A stretch of DNA of 32,515 bases from Acidimicrobiaceae bacterium. GTDB taxonomy: Bacteria > Actinomycetota > Acidimicrobiia > Acidimicrobiales > Palsa-688. Position 1 is the stretch's first letter. Every line of letters starts with the position of its first letter. Made by a program: the position numbers and the translations under genes. The stretch is taken from contig PMHH01000056.1 of assembly GCA_003156595.1 (NCBI GenBank), positions 1 through 32,515 of the forward strand, written 5' to 3'. The notes under the pieces were generated by a model that saw only the letters and a list, made by a program, of their open reading frames with translations, was not told where the DNA came from and ran no database searches. Shown one piece after another: positions 14,784 through 22,950 of the stretch.

Positions 14784-15626
14784 ATCAACAGTCGAACTGT
14801 CTCCGATCGCATCTTCTGGGGGCTCTGCTCGCTGGCCTTCTTGCTGATCGCGGCCCCCGCGATTGCGGTCATCGTCGGCGTCTTCCATCAGGCTCTGCCC
14901 GCCCTCGGGTGGCAGCTGTTCACCAAGCGGACGAACTCCACCGGCATCCAGAACGCCATCCTCGGAAGCTTGCTGTTCCTGCTCGGAGTACTCATCGTCG
15001 CCGGTACCATCGGAGTTGGCGCCGGGATCTACCTGGCCGAGTTCGCCAGCGGCCGTACCGAACGGGCGCTCCGCTTCTTCTCCGAGGTGCTCGCCGGCAT
15101 GCCGTCGATCGTCATCGGCTACATCGGTTACGTCACCCTCGTGGTGGAGTTCCACTGGAGCTATTCGCTGCTCGCCGCCGTTATGGCCCTGTCGGTCCTG
15201 GTGCTTCCCTACATCGTCAAGACAACCGAGGTGGCCCTCCGCAACGTTCCGAGCGCCTTGGGGGAAGCGGCGGCCGGGCTGGGCCTCCCTAGGTCGGCGA
15301 CGGTGCGCCAGGTCTTACTCCCTCCGGCACTCCCCGGCATCGTCAGCGGATTGGTGGTGGCCCTGGCCATCTCCACCGGCGAGCTGGCGCCACTCCTGTT
15401 CACCGCCGGGTTCAGCGACAACGACCCGACCCTGCATCTCTTCCACCATCAGGTTCCCTACCTGACCAACGTCGTCTTCACGGACATCTCGATTCCGGGC
15501 GCCCGAGCTCACGCCACCGCAGCTGCAGCCGGGGTGGTGACCCTGGGCATCCTCCTGGTGCTGATCGCCATCGGCCGGATCCTGGCCAGCCGCGCCCGTC
15601 GCAACACGGCCCGGATGTCGTTGTGA
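14784..15626 (+). CDS. pstA: Phosphate ABC transporter permease (start codon unusual)
   Basis: About 280 aa, the second membrane half of the Pst transporter. Helices follow the PstA pattern: LAFLLIAAPAIAVIVGVF, AILGSLLFLLGVLIVAGTIGVGAGIYL, LLAAVMALSVLVLPYIV and ISTGELAPLLFTAGF. The coupling loop is ALRNVPSALGEAAAGLGLP. The frame is open from the pstC TAG, yet contains no ATG, GTG or TTG before a TTG at 14841, which falls inside the first membrane helix. An ATC at 14784 has GAGG 6 bases ahead and gives the usual N-terminus (residues NSRTVSDRIFWGLCSLAFLL) and family length. I therefore place the start there provisionally. Read-through of the in-frame TAG is another option. Followed 83 bp later by pstB. 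Confidence 0.85.
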   Translation: MNSRTVSDRIFWGLCSLAFLLIAAPAIAVIVGVFHQALPALGWQLFTKRTNSTGIQNAILGSLLFLLGVLIVAGTIGVGAGIYLAEFASGRTERALRFFSEVLAGMPSIVIGYIGYVTLVVEFHWSYSLLAAVMALSVLVLPYIVKTTEVALRNVPSALGEAAAGLGLPRSATVRQVLLPPALPGIVSGLVVALAISTGELAPLLFTAGFSDNDPTLHLFHHQVPYLTNVVFTDISIPGARAHATAAAAGVVTLGILLVLIAIGRILASRARRNTARMSL

Positions 15627-15709
15627 GCTGATGGCTGCCGACCCACGTCCTCTGCCGGGTGGCTTGCCCTGGGATGACCGTTACTCTTGTGAGAAGGTGA
15701 GATGACCCT

Positions 15710-16579
15710 ATGTCCGAGATGCCTGCCCCCACGATGACCGAGCCGACCGTCGACCCGAGCGTGCTGGCTGCCACGCCAGTCGATGCCCAGGGAACACCTC
15801 GTCCAGTCGACGCCGTCTTCACAGTCGAGCAACTGGCGTTCTTCTACGGCGCGAACCAAGCCCTGCGCGACGTCAGCCTCAGCATCGGGCGCCACGAGAT
15901 CACGGCCCTGATCGGCCCGTCTGGCTGCGGCAAGACCACCTTCATCCGCTGCCTCAACCGACTCAACGATCTGATCCCTGGGACTCGCGTGGAGGGCCGC
16001 ATCGATTTCAACGGCTCGTCTCTCTACGCTCCCGGGGTACGGGCCATCGATATCCGCAGGCGGATCGGAATGGTGTTCCAGAAGCCCAACCCATTCCCCA
16101 AGTCCATCTACGACAACGTCGCCATCGCTCCGAAGGTCAACGGCATCAGAGCCAACATGGACGAGCTGGTGGAAGAGTGCCTCACCCGCGCCGCGTTGTG
16201 GGACGAGGTCAAGGGCAAGCTCCGCGACAGCGCCTTCAGCTTGTCGGGAGGCCAGCAGCAGCGCCTGTGCATCGCCCGAGCTATCGCCATACGCCCGGAA
16301 GTCATCCTCATGGACGAGCCCTGCTCGGCCCTGGATCCGGTGGCCACCATCCGGATCGAGGAGCTCATGGTCGAGCTCAAGAGCGACTACACCATCGTGG
16401 TGGTTACCCACAACATGCAGCAGGCAGCCCGGGTCTCGGACCGTACCGCGTTCTTCACTGTCGACGTGTCCGAGGGCGGACGCACGGGGATGATGGTCGA
16501 AGTTGGGTCTACCGAGCAGATGTTCACCGCTCCCTCCGACCAGCGCACCGACGACTACATCACCGGTCGATTCGGTTGA
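15710..16579 (+). CDS. pstB: Phosphate ABC transporter ATP-binding protein
   Basis: 289 aa, the cytosolic ATPase of the Pst complex. Walker A GPSGCGKT (69-76), Q-loop in VFQKPNPFP (122-130), signature LSGGQ (178-182), Walker B VILMDE (198-203), D-loop SALDP and the switch histidine in [25 protein letters not shown] is diagnostic for PstB. It has about 30 extra residues at the N-terminus compared with E. coli. ATG at 15710 with AGGTGA about 9 bases ahead. It ends 35 bp from phoU, which is on the opposite strand. Confidence 0.96.
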   Translation: MSEMPAPTMTEPTVDPSVLAATPVDAQGTPRPVDAVFTVEQLAFFYGANQALRDVSLSIGRHEITALIGPSGCGKTTFIRCLNRLNDLIPGTRVEGRIDFNGSSLYAPGVRAIDIRRRIGMVFQKPNPFPKSIYDNVAIAPKVNGIRANMDELVEECLTRAALWDEVKGKLRDSAFSLSGGQQQRLCIARAIAIRPEVILMDEPCSALDPVATIRIEELMVELKSDYTIVVVTHNMQQAARVSDRTAFFTVDVSEGGRTGMMVEVGSTEQMFTAPSDQRTDDYITGRFG

Positions 16580-16614
16580 TTCGGTGATTCGACTGAGTGC
16601 CCGCTAACGGCCTG

Positions 16615-17283
16615 TCAGGACGGGCTGGTGCCGGCCCGTTCGCCAGGCCGAACGCCGGTCAAGACGAACAAGACGCGTCGCACGATCTCGACGGCGTGGT
16701 CGGTCACACGTTCATACATCCGACCCGTCATCCCCAAGTCCACGGCCGCGTCGACCGGCACTAGGCGCAGTTCCAGCAGCTCGGCCAGAAACGCTCGCTG
16801 TAGCTGGCGGCACGATTCGGCGTTGACGATCACCGCGCCGGCCTGCTCCTCGTCGAGGGTCGTCCACGCTCCGTTCGCTCTGCGGAGAAGGTCGGCCGTT
16901 TCGGACCCCATCTCGGCGATGAGATCTCGCAATCCGGGCGACAGGACGTCCTGGGCCCCGCCGACCCTCGCGGCGAGCGTCCGGCACAGGCCGAGGCACA
17001 GCTCACCGGCCCGGGCGATATCCCGTGCGGCCAGTATCACCCGAAGATCGCGGGCGACGGGCGACTGTAGGGCCAGTAGGTCGAGCACATCGGTCTCCAC
17101 GAGAGCCACGTTGGCGGCTGCCGCGCTGGTGCTGATCACGATCGACCGGCCGGCGGCTCGGTCGCCCTCGAGGAAGGCTCTGGTCACCTCTACCGTCGCG
17201 CTCGCGGCGTCACCGATGATGTCGGCGGACCGGTCGCGCAGCTCCGCGATGCGGTCGTGGTAGCTGCGGCGGAGCTCGTACAC
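16615..17283 (-). CDS. phoU: Phosphate signalling protein PhoU
   Basis: 222 aa. PhoU links the Pst transporter to the sensor kinase and represses the Pho response when phosphate is plentiful. It has two three-helix PhoU repeats. Recognisable stretches are ELRRSYHDRIAELRDRSADII at the N-terminus, VETDVLDLLALQSPVARDLR at the end of repeat 1 and DLGMTGRMYERVTDHAVEIVRRVLF at the end of repeat 2, with acidic metal-binding helix surfaces. The reading frame can be extended to an ATG at 17373, but the GTG at 17283 gives the standard PhoU N-terminus and lies 8 bases after TAGGCT, so I prefer it. Convergent with pstB, divergent from the kinase gene. Confidence 0.92.
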   Translation of the reverse strand: MYELRRSYHDRIAELRDRSADIIGDAASATVEVTRAFLEGDRAAGRSIVISTSAAAANVALVETDVLDLLALQSPVARDLRVILAARDIARAGELCLGLCRTLAARVGGAQDVLSPGLRDLIAEMGSETADLLRRANGAWTTLDEEQAGAVIVNAESCRQLQRAFLAELLELRLVPVDAAVDLGMTGRMYERVTDHAVEIVRRVLFVLTGVRPGERAGTSPS

Positions 17284-17291
17284 GATCGCGA

Positions 17292-17297
17292 AGCCTA
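17292..17297 (-). promoter_or_regulatory. Putative -10 box (TAGGCT), leaderless start of phoU
   Basis: On the minus strand TAGGCT ends 8 bases before the GTG at 17283. This places phoU under its own promoter, separate from the PHO box about 80 bp further upstream. Confidence 0.45.
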
Positions 17298-17378
17298 GAT
17301 TGCGAGTGGCGTCGGGCCGCGGTGGATCGAGCGACTCAGCCCTATCCCGCCGCTGTTCGGCCCGAGGCTTCATCTATC

Positions 17379-17396
17379 GTTCACGTTTGGTTCATG
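17379..17396 (+). promoter_or_regulatory. PHO box upstream of the phosphate sensor kinase/regulator pair
   Basis: GTTCACG at 17379 and GTTCATG at 17390 are direct repeats 11 bp apart. This is the same arrangement as upstream of pstS and implies autoregulation of the two-component system under phosphate limitation. Confidence 0.75.
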
Positions 17397-17425
17397 ATGT
17401 TCTGGTGTCGACGACATTCCCTTCT

Positions 17426-17444
17426 CCTAGAGTTCGCGGCGTCC
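17426..17444 (+). promoter_or_regulatory. Core promoter element of the kinase/regulator operon (CCTAGAGTTC region)
   Basis: TAGAGT at 17428-17433 is a likely -10 box exactly 38 bp after the start of the second PHO half-site, as at pstS. The 19-base block matches the pstS block at 16 of 19 positions. It would give a 5' leader of about 160 bases. Confidence 0.6.
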
Positions 17445-17599
17445 ATGTACGGACTCGTTGGTTCCAGTAGTTGTGCCTTCGCCCCGGATCGGGACGGTCA
17501 TTTACCATCGGTCCGGATGAAGTTGCTGGCGACCAGCGCCCGGCGACCGAGTAGGTGCTTCGGGGGGTTGGTCCTGGTGGCAGGCCCGGAGATGTCGCG

Positions 17600-18847
17600 G
17601 TGATCCGGCGCCGCTCGCTCCGGGTCATGCGTACCGAGGAAACCTCAGCCTCGGCGTCGTTGGTCGCAGGGGAGCGCAACGGCAGCGGGCCGGACGCTGG
17701 CGTGGAGGAGGTGGCACTCGGCTCGGATGCCCTCCTCGCCGGCCGGCTGCGCGCCGCCCTCGACCTCGTCGAAGACGGAGTGGTCGTGTGCGACGGCTAC
17801 GGAATGACGGTCTTCCGCAACGCCACTGCCGAGCGTCACCTCGGCACCTCGTCGAACTCCGTGCTCGCCGAACAGGCGGTCGAGGAGACGATCCAAATGG
17901 CGTTGCAAGGTGAGTATGCCGAACGGACGCTGGAGCTGTTCTCACCCACGCCGCGCAAGCTGGTGATAAAGGCCTTTCCTGTCACCTTGGCTCAGCCGCA
18001 CGGGGCGGTCGCCATCGTCCAGGACACATCCGACCGCCACCGCTTGGAAGCGATCCGGCGGGACTTCGTGGCCAACGTCAGCCACGAGCTCAAGACCCCA
18101 GTCGGGGCGCTCAGCCTGCTCGCGGAGACGCTCGATGGCGAGGACGACCCCGACGTAGTGGCCCGGCTCGTCACCCGGGTCGCCGCCGAGGCGGAGCGGC
18201 TGGGACGTATCATCGACGACTTGCTGGACCTGTCGCGGATCGAGACCAATGATGCTCCCCGCCAGGAGATGGTTCCGCTTGCTGTCATCGTGGGGCAGGC
18301 CGTCGAGCTGCTGCAACCCGTCGCGCACAGCTCGGACGTGAAACTCGAGGTCGATCAGCTACCCCGTCAGCTCGCCGTACCGGGCGATCGCCGGGATCTG
18401 GTATCGGCGGTGAGCAACCTGGTTGACAACGCCATCAAGTACTCGGAACCCGGTTCCCTGGTGCAGGTGAGAACGCGCCACGAGGGGGACTCGGTGGAGA
18501 TCTCTGTCATCGATCAGGGGGTGGGGATCCCGTCCCGCGACCTGGAGCGAATCTTCGAGCGCTTCTATCGGGTAGACCGAGCCCGCTCCCGTTTGACCGG
18601 AGGCACGGGGCTGGGGCTGTCGATCGTCCGCCACGTCGCCGTCAACCACTCTGGCTCGGTTCGGGTCGAGTCCCGGGAAGGCGAGGGGTCGACGTTCACT
18701 TTGCGCTTGCCGGCCCGCAGCCTCTCGTCTTTGGCTGCCCCATCCGCGGAGAGCGCGTCGACGGACGGGACGGCTGCGACGGCCTTGACGCTTCCGGCCG
18801 ACTCGCTCGCCGATCGAGGCCTCGGAGGAGGAGAGCATCGTGTCTGA
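17600..18847 (+). CDS. Phosphate sensor histidine kinase, SenX3/PhoR-like, without membrane helices
   Basis: 415 aa. Phosphorylates the adjacent response regulator. Order: a short basic N-terminus, a PAS-like domain (about 50-140, from LRAALDLVEDGVVVCD to VQDTSDRHR), HisKA with H162 in FVANVSHELKTPVGAL, and HATPase_c with N277 in NLVDNAIKYS, DQGVGI (305-310), the F-box ERFYRVDRARS and GGTGLGLSIV (334-343). The ERFYRVD..RSR..GGTGLGLSIV block is typical of SenX3/PhoR. No membrane segment is present, although SenX3 and PhoR are normally anchored; an in-frame TAG at 17552 excludes a longer form. The GTG at 17600 has GGAG 8 bases ahead; an ATG at 17627 is an alternative. It overlaps the regulator gene by 8 bp. 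Confidence 0.9.
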   Translation: MIRRRSLRVMRTEETSASASLVAGERNGSGPDAGVEEVALGSDALLAGRLRAALDLVEDGVVVCDGYGMTVFRNATAERHLGTSSNSVLAEQAVEETIQMALQGEYAERTLELFSPTPRKLVIKAFPVTLAQPHGAVAIVQDTSDRHRLEAIRRDFVANVSHELKTPVGALSLLAETLDGEDDPDVVARLVTRVAAEAERLGRIIDDLLDLSRIETNDAPRQEMVPLAVIVGQAVELLQPVAHSSDVKLEVDQLPRQLAVPGDRRDLVSAVSNLVDNAIKYSEPGSLVQVRTRHEGDSVEISVIDQGVGIPSRDLERIFERFYRVDRARSRLTGGTGLGLSIVRHVAVNHSGSVRVESREGEGSTFTLRLPARSLSSLAAPSAESASTDGTAATALTLPADSLADRGLGGGEHRV

Positions 18848-19544
18848 ACCCCTCACTGTGCTGGTGATCGAAGATGAGGAGTCCTTCATCGAGGCCTTGG
18901 TGGTTGGCCTCAAGCGGGAGGGCTTCCTGGTGACCGTGGCCCGGGACGGCATCGAAGGACTGGCGATGTTTGATCGGGTCCGGCCCGACTTGGTGCTGCT
19001 CGACATCTGGTTGCCGCATAAATCGGGGCTCGACGTGTGCCGCGAGCTGCGTACCAAGACCAAGGTGCCGATCATCATGGTGACGGCCAAGACCAGCGAG
19101 ATCGACACTGTCGTGGGGCTCGAGGTCGGTGCTGACGACTACGTCACCAAGCCGTACCGCCTACGCGAGCTGGTCGCCCGCATGCGCGCCGTGCTGCGAC
19201 GATCACCGACCGGCGAGGACGAGGACGCCGTTGGTGAGGTCCTGGAGGTAGGCGGGCTGCGCCTCGATCCGGGTCGCCACGAGGTCCATCTGCGTGGCGA
19301 CCAGGTGCCCCTCCCGTTGAAGGAGTTCGAGTTGCTGGAGCTGCTGATGGGGAACGCCGGAAGAGTCCTCACTCGGGAGACGTTGATCGACCGGATTTGG
19401 GGACCGCATTACGTCGGCGACACCAAGACCCTCGATGTGCATGTCAAGCGGCTGCGGGCCAAGGTCGAGGACGACCCCTCCCGTCCGGCTCGCATCACCA
19501 CGATCCGTGGCCTCGGCTACAAGTTCGAGGCGCTCCGCTCGTAA
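18840..19544 (+). CDS. OmpR/PhoB-family response regulator, RegX3/PhoP-like
   Basis: 234 aa. Receiver domain (1-120): acidic pocket E11/D12, phosphoacceptor D55 in LVLLDIWLP, T82 in VTAK, K104 in YVTKPY. DNA-binding winged helix (about 130-232): LEVGGLRLD.GRHEV, LPLKEFELLELLM, then the recognition helix in DTKTLDVHVKRLRAKVE and the wing TTIRGLGYKFE. The nearest known type is RegX3/PhoP, master regulator of phosphate starvation in actinobacteria. The GTG start at 18840 lies 5 bases behind a strong purine run (GGAGGAGGAGAG) and overlaps the kinase stop. It is the expected binder of the PHO boxes at 12331 and 17379. Confidence 0.94.
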   Translation: MSEPLTVLVIEDEESFIEALVVGLKREGFLVTVARDGIEGLAMFDRVRPDLVLLDIWLPHKSGLDVCRELRTKTKVPIIMVTAKTSEIDTVVGLEVGADDYVTKPYRLRELVARMRAVLRRSPTGEDEDAVGEVLEVGGLRLDPGRHEVHLRGDQVPLPLKEFELLELLMGNAGRVLTRETLIDRIWGPHYVGDTKTLDVHVKRLRAKVEDDPSRPARITTIRGLGYKFEALRS

Positions 19545-19573
19545 TCGACCCGGCGAGGCCTGGCGTCGCGCCC

Positions 19574-20404
19574 TCAGCGCACCCGGCGGAACGCCCGGCC
19601 CCGACGAAGCTTTAGCCGGGGGAGGATGTCGTCGTCGCTCGGCAACCAGCCTTCGATCGTCGTCGCCCGAGCCGCGACCATAACCGAGCTGTCGTGGTTC
19701 TGCTCCGGGGCTTGAGCCATTATCGGCGCGGCAACGACCGGACGCCGACGCAGCGCGATCGTCGGTTGGTCGATGGTGGGAGCAGGCGGGGGCGGGGGCG
19801 GGCCCCCGGACAGCTTGACCGGTCCCGGCATGGGACCCGATCGCGGTGGGCCTGGTACGCCCGGCCGGGTTTGGGCTGACCCATTGGACGGTGGCTGAAC
19901 CCGACCGATCGGGCGCAACGGGGAGGACGCGCCGCCGGCTTGGGCTGGGCTCCCGCCGTTCGCGGGATGGCCTCCGGGCATGTCGCTCTCGCCTCTCAAG
20001 GCGCGCAACCGGGCTCGCTGGAGTGCGGCCGAGCGGTCCGCCTGCCCGATGGGTTGCCCGTCAGGGCCCAAAGGATTGGGCGCCGACCCGGGCCCGGACT
20101 CGGTCGAGGACACCCGACCAGACATGGCCTGCGATCCGGACTCGGGTCTCGGCTCCGGCGGCGCTTCGCCGCCGGCCTGAGATCCGGCCGCGGCCGATGC
20201 GTACGCCACCTCGTCCGCCAGCGCCGCCAAGGCCTGTCGACCGGCAGATCCGACCTTCGACGGCGGAGGAGCATCGGGCTCACGAGTCTCGGCGTCGACT
20301 GTGCGGATGAGCTCGGCCAGGGTCGACTGCATTGCGTGCCGGTCGAGCTGCCCTGCCGCTGCGGCGGATTCGTCGCTGCCCGGCGATATCGAGGGGTCTG
20401 ACAT
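19574..20404 (-). CDS. Unknown Ala/Pro/Gly-rich protein with a basic C-terminus
   Basis: 276 aa, no signal peptide or membrane helix. An N-terminal helical part (QSTLAELIRTVDAE and RQALAALADEVAYASAAA) is followed by a long disordered Pro/Gly/Ser region including a run of six prolines, and then a compact C-terminal part: IALRRRPVV, ARATTIEGWLPSDDDILPRL and the basic end KLRRGRAFRRVR. I recognise no family. The short ordered ends suggest an adaptor-like protein that binds partners. ATG at 20404; a TTG at 20506 would add 34 residues but abuts the previous stop. It lies 102 bp downstream of the DUF2342 gene on the same strand, probably in one transcript. Confidence 0.6.
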   Translation of the reverse strand: MSDPSISPGSDESAAAAGQLDRHAMQSTLAELIRTVDAETREPDAPPPSKVGSAGRQALAALADEVAYASAAAGSQAGGEAPPEPRPESGSQAMSGRVSSTESGPGSAPNPLGPDGQPIGQADRSAALQRARLRALRGESDMPGGHPANGGSPAQAGGASSPLRPIGRVQPPSNGSAQTRPGVPGPPRSGPMPGPVKLSGGPPPPPPAPTIDQPTIALRRRPVVAAPIMAQAPEQNHDSSVMVAARATTIEGWLPSDDDILPRLKLRRGRAFRRVR

Positions 20405-20506
20405 GCGTTCTACATCGGCACCTCGCACCAATTCTTGAGCGCACGAAGGGACCGAATCGCGGAGTGGAGTGGGCCCTGCGACCGGGGCGCAGTCGAGGCG
20501 GACCAA

Positions 20507-21763
20507 TCAGTCGTCGGGCAGGTCGATGCGGGCCAGCCACAGGCCGGGCGCGTCGAGTTCGGCTGGGGTCGGCAGCTCCCGCTCGGAACGCCAGAGACGA
20601 CTGAGGCCCTCGTCCCCGGCCCGTTCGACGATGCCGCGGACGAAATCCTGCCCTCTCTCGTAGCTGCTTTCGTCCAAGGCCACCCCAAAGAGCTGTCCGA
20701 GGATCCTGGTCCCGCTGCTCTCCTCCAGGCGCCGCCGACGCAGCGCTTCGGTCAAGGGGATGTACGAACCGATCAGGCGGCGCCCGACGTTGTCCATGAT
20801 GTGATCGACGTAGCCGACGACGACCGCGAGAAGAGACCGCAACGGCACCTGGAGCCGGCGCTGGGTGTCATTTTGCAACTCCCCGAGCAGCGTCTCGGGA
20901 TCCCCGAGCGCCTCCTGCAGGGAGGCCAGATCGGTGGGGTCGAAACCAGTCAGTCGCTCTTCCAACGATTGCGGGTTGGGCTGGAAGGCGCTGACGTACT
21001 CACCGATCAGGCGGTCGAGGCGTGAACGCACATGAGGCCGGCCCAATACCGCGTTGTTGGCCGTTTCGCGTAGGCAGACCCAGAGACGAACATCATCGGG
21101 TGCGAGGCTCCAGTCGGACGCGAAGGCGTCAATGGTGGCCGGTACCAGGACCAGCTCATCCCGGGCCGGCCGAGGCATGGGGAGGTCGTACAGCCCCATG
21201 GCCCGGAAACCGAGTTGTCCGACCATGGTGCCGGCCTGCATGCCGAAGAGGAACGGTCCGAGCACCTGCGGCAGGTTGCCGAACAGCTGCGCCATCGGGT
21301 CGAACCCGCCCGTCCCAGCTGGTCCGCCCGTCCCGCCGCCAAAGCCGCCACCCAGCCCGCCGAGAACCTCGCCGGCGTCCTCGGGCCCGAGCGGCAGCAC
21401 CGCAGTCATGGTGGTCGCCAACTTCTCGAGCAGGGGCTTCCAGTCGTCGAGTGTGCCCAACGCCCACTCGCGGGGGGTCACCGATCGGGCGGTGAGCAGC
21501 CCACCGGACGACACGGGCATGCCGGTAGCCTCAGCCACGTGCAACTCGGCCACCCGCAGCAACTCCTCGATCCGGATCCGGACGGCTGGGTCGACGTTGC
21601 GCTCGGGCTCGCCGGCGGTAGCGGCCCACTGCGCCATCTGGCGGGCGATCTCCCAGTTGATCGGCCCTTGGCTTGTCAACAGACGGGCCAGATTGCGCAT
21701 CAGGTCCTCGAACGGGCCGCCGCCGGACGGCATTCCCCCTCCAAACGGTCCGATCGAACTCAT
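20507..21763 (-). CDS. DUF2342/zincin_2-family protein with altered active-site residues
   Basis: 418 aa. Actinobacterial family annotated as zinc-dependent metalloprotease or putative hydrolase. The Gly-rich N-terminus, GPINWEIARQMAQW (33-46), the mid-region QLFGNLPQVLGPFLFGMQAGTMVGQLG in two pieces, and the C-terminal ALRRRR...LGQLFGVAL and PTPAELDAPG follow the family along its length. From memory, typical members have an LREAAHH segment and, later, an LVEGWVD segment. Here the first is LRETANN (N236, N237) and the second is VVVGYVD (V316 in place of Glu). Loss of these positions suggests it no longer binds zinc or cuts peptides. Start ATG at 21763; divergent from the SDR gene, 58 bp apart. 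Confidence 0.8.
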   Translation of the reverse strand: MSSIGPFGGGMPSGGGPFEDLMRNLARLLTSQGPINWEIARQMAQWAATAGEPERNVDPAVRIRIEELLRVAELHVAEATGMPVSSGGLLTARSVTPREWALGTLDDWKPLLEKLATTMTAVLPLGPEDAGEVLGGLGGGFGGGTGGPAGTGGFDPMAQLFGNLPQVLGPFLFGMQAGTMVGQLGFRAMGLYDLPMPRPARDELVLVPATIDAFASDWSLAPDDVRLWVCLRETANNAVLGRPHVRSRLDRLIGEYVSAFQPNPQSLEERLTGFDPTDLASLQEALGDPETLLGELQNDTQRRLQVPLRSLLAVVVGYVDHIMDNVGRRLIGSYIPLTEALRRRRLEESSGTRILGQLFGVALDESSYERGQDFVRGIVERAGDEGLSRLWRSERELPTPAELDAPGLWLARIDLPDD

Positions 21764-21821
21764 CGGCAGGCCGGATTTGGTTCGCTGACCGTCGCCACAC
21801 CCATTGAGGCATCGTAGAGCG

Positions 21822-22910
21822 GTGCGGACGGTTGTCGTCACCGGGGTCGCGGGTTCGCTCGGACAGCGCGTCGCAGCCAGGCTGGCGGCCCGCCAGGACG
21901 TGGACCGCGTCGTCGGCATCGACCTGGTCCTGCCGGACTGGTCGCACCCCAAGCTCGACGCCCGCATCGTCGACCTGGCCCTCCCCAACGGGCCCAAGGA
22001 CGAGCTGGTGAGCGCTCTGCAGGACGCCGGATCCGTGATCCACCTGGCCTGGCGGAATCCCGACGGCCGCGGGGGTGGGTCCGGGGCCAACCCCAGCGTG
22101 TCGACCAGCAACCGGCGGGCGCTGGACCGAGTGCTGAGCGCGGCTGCCGCCACCTCACCGGAGGCCCTGGTCCACCTTTCGAGCGCCACCGTCTACGGGG
22201 CCTGGGCAGACAATCAGGTTCCCCTGACCGAGGACGCCCAGCTCCGCCCGAACCCGGAATTCTGGTACGCGGTCGGAAAGGCCGAGGCCGAGCGGGCCTT
22301 GGCGGAGTGGTCGGAGGACCACCCTGACGTGCGGGTGGCCGTGCTGCGCCCGGCTGTCACGGTCGGGACCCCTGAGCCGCTGTATGAGGCCCTTGGGGCC
22401 ACCAAGGCACCCGGGGCGGGGGACGGGCACCGGCCGGTCCAATACCTTCACGTCGACGATCTGGCGGACGCGGTCGTCTTGGTGTGGGATCAACGGCTCG
22501 CCGGTGTCTACAACGTCGCCCCTGACACCGGTGTGCGTGAGGACGCGGCCCGGGCTCTCGTCGGCGGAGTGGCGAAGGTGACGCTACCGGCCCGCCTGGC
22601 TCGAGCGTTCTCGGCGTGGACCTGGCAGTTGTGGCGGCGGGGTGTGCCCGTCGAGGCCCGCGCCTACGCAACCCACCCGTGGGTGGTCGCGCCTGATCGT
22701 CTGAAAGCGGCCGGTTGGGCGCCGCACTACTCGAGTGAAGAGGCGATCGTGGCGACCGACATGCGGGTCCATTGGGACGATCTGCCGCCTGGCCGCCGGC
22801 AGAACTACAACCTGCTGTTGACCATCGCCGGCGCCGTCGTCCTCGCCGGCGGCGGGGCCGCGGGTGTGGCGGCCTGGCGGAACCAGCGGCGACGGCGCGC
22901 CCGGTCGTGA
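21822..22910 (+). CDS. NAD-dependent epimerase/dehydratase (extended SDR) with a C-terminal membrane anchor
   Basis: 362 aa. Rossmann motif TGVAGSLG (residues 7-14), acidic residue after strand 2 in VGIDL, the active-site Ser region HLSSATVYG and the catalytic pair Y149-x3-K153 in YAVGK identify an extended short-chain dehydrogenase. VQYLHVDDLADAVVLV is the usual C-terminal substrate-domain strand. The substrate is unknown; nucleotide sugars are common for the family. A hydrophobic helix near the end (NLLLTIAGAVVLAGGGAAG, about 328-346) followed by an Arg-rich tail suggests anchoring to the inner face of the membrane, which is unusual. GTG start at 21822, just before the Rossmann strand. Confidence 0.85.
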   Translation: MRTVVVTGVAGSLGQRVAARLAARQDVDRVVGIDLVLPDWSHPKLDARIVDLALPNGPKDELVSALQDAGSVIHLAWRNPDGRGGGSGANPSVSTSNRRALDRVLSAAAATSPEALVHLSSATVYGAWADNQVPLTEDAQLRPNPEFWYAVGKAEAERALAEWSEDHPDVRVAVLRPAVTVGTPEPLYEALGATKAPGAGDGHRPVQYLHVDDLADAVVLVWDQRLAGVYNVAPDTGVREDAARALVGGVAKVTLPARLARAFSAWTWQLWRRGVPVEARAYATHPWVVAPDRLKAAGWAPHYSSEEAIVATDMRVHWDDLPPGRRQNYNLLLTIAGAVVLAGGGAAGVAAWRNQRRRRARS

Positions 22911-22928
22911 TGGCGGCCGCCTCCTCAG

Positions 22929-22950
22929 GGAAAAAAGGACGGGCCCTTTA
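22929..22950 (-). terminator. Possible weak terminator after the HtrA-like gene
   Basis: On the minus strand the stop codon is followed by AAAGG, a loop containing GGGCCC overlap, CCTTT and further T's (CCTTTTTT). The stem is only 5 bp, so this is tentative. Confidence 0.3.

Noticed and set aside
16560-16614. Short GATTCGGT repeats between pstB and phoU
   Set aside because: Two 8-bp copies overlapping the pstB stop; too short to distinguish from chance.
17284-17373. phoU starting at ATG 17373
   Set aside because: The extra 30 residues are low-complexity, whereas the GTG at 17283 gives the standard PhoU N-terminus and follows a TAGGCT box by 8 bases.
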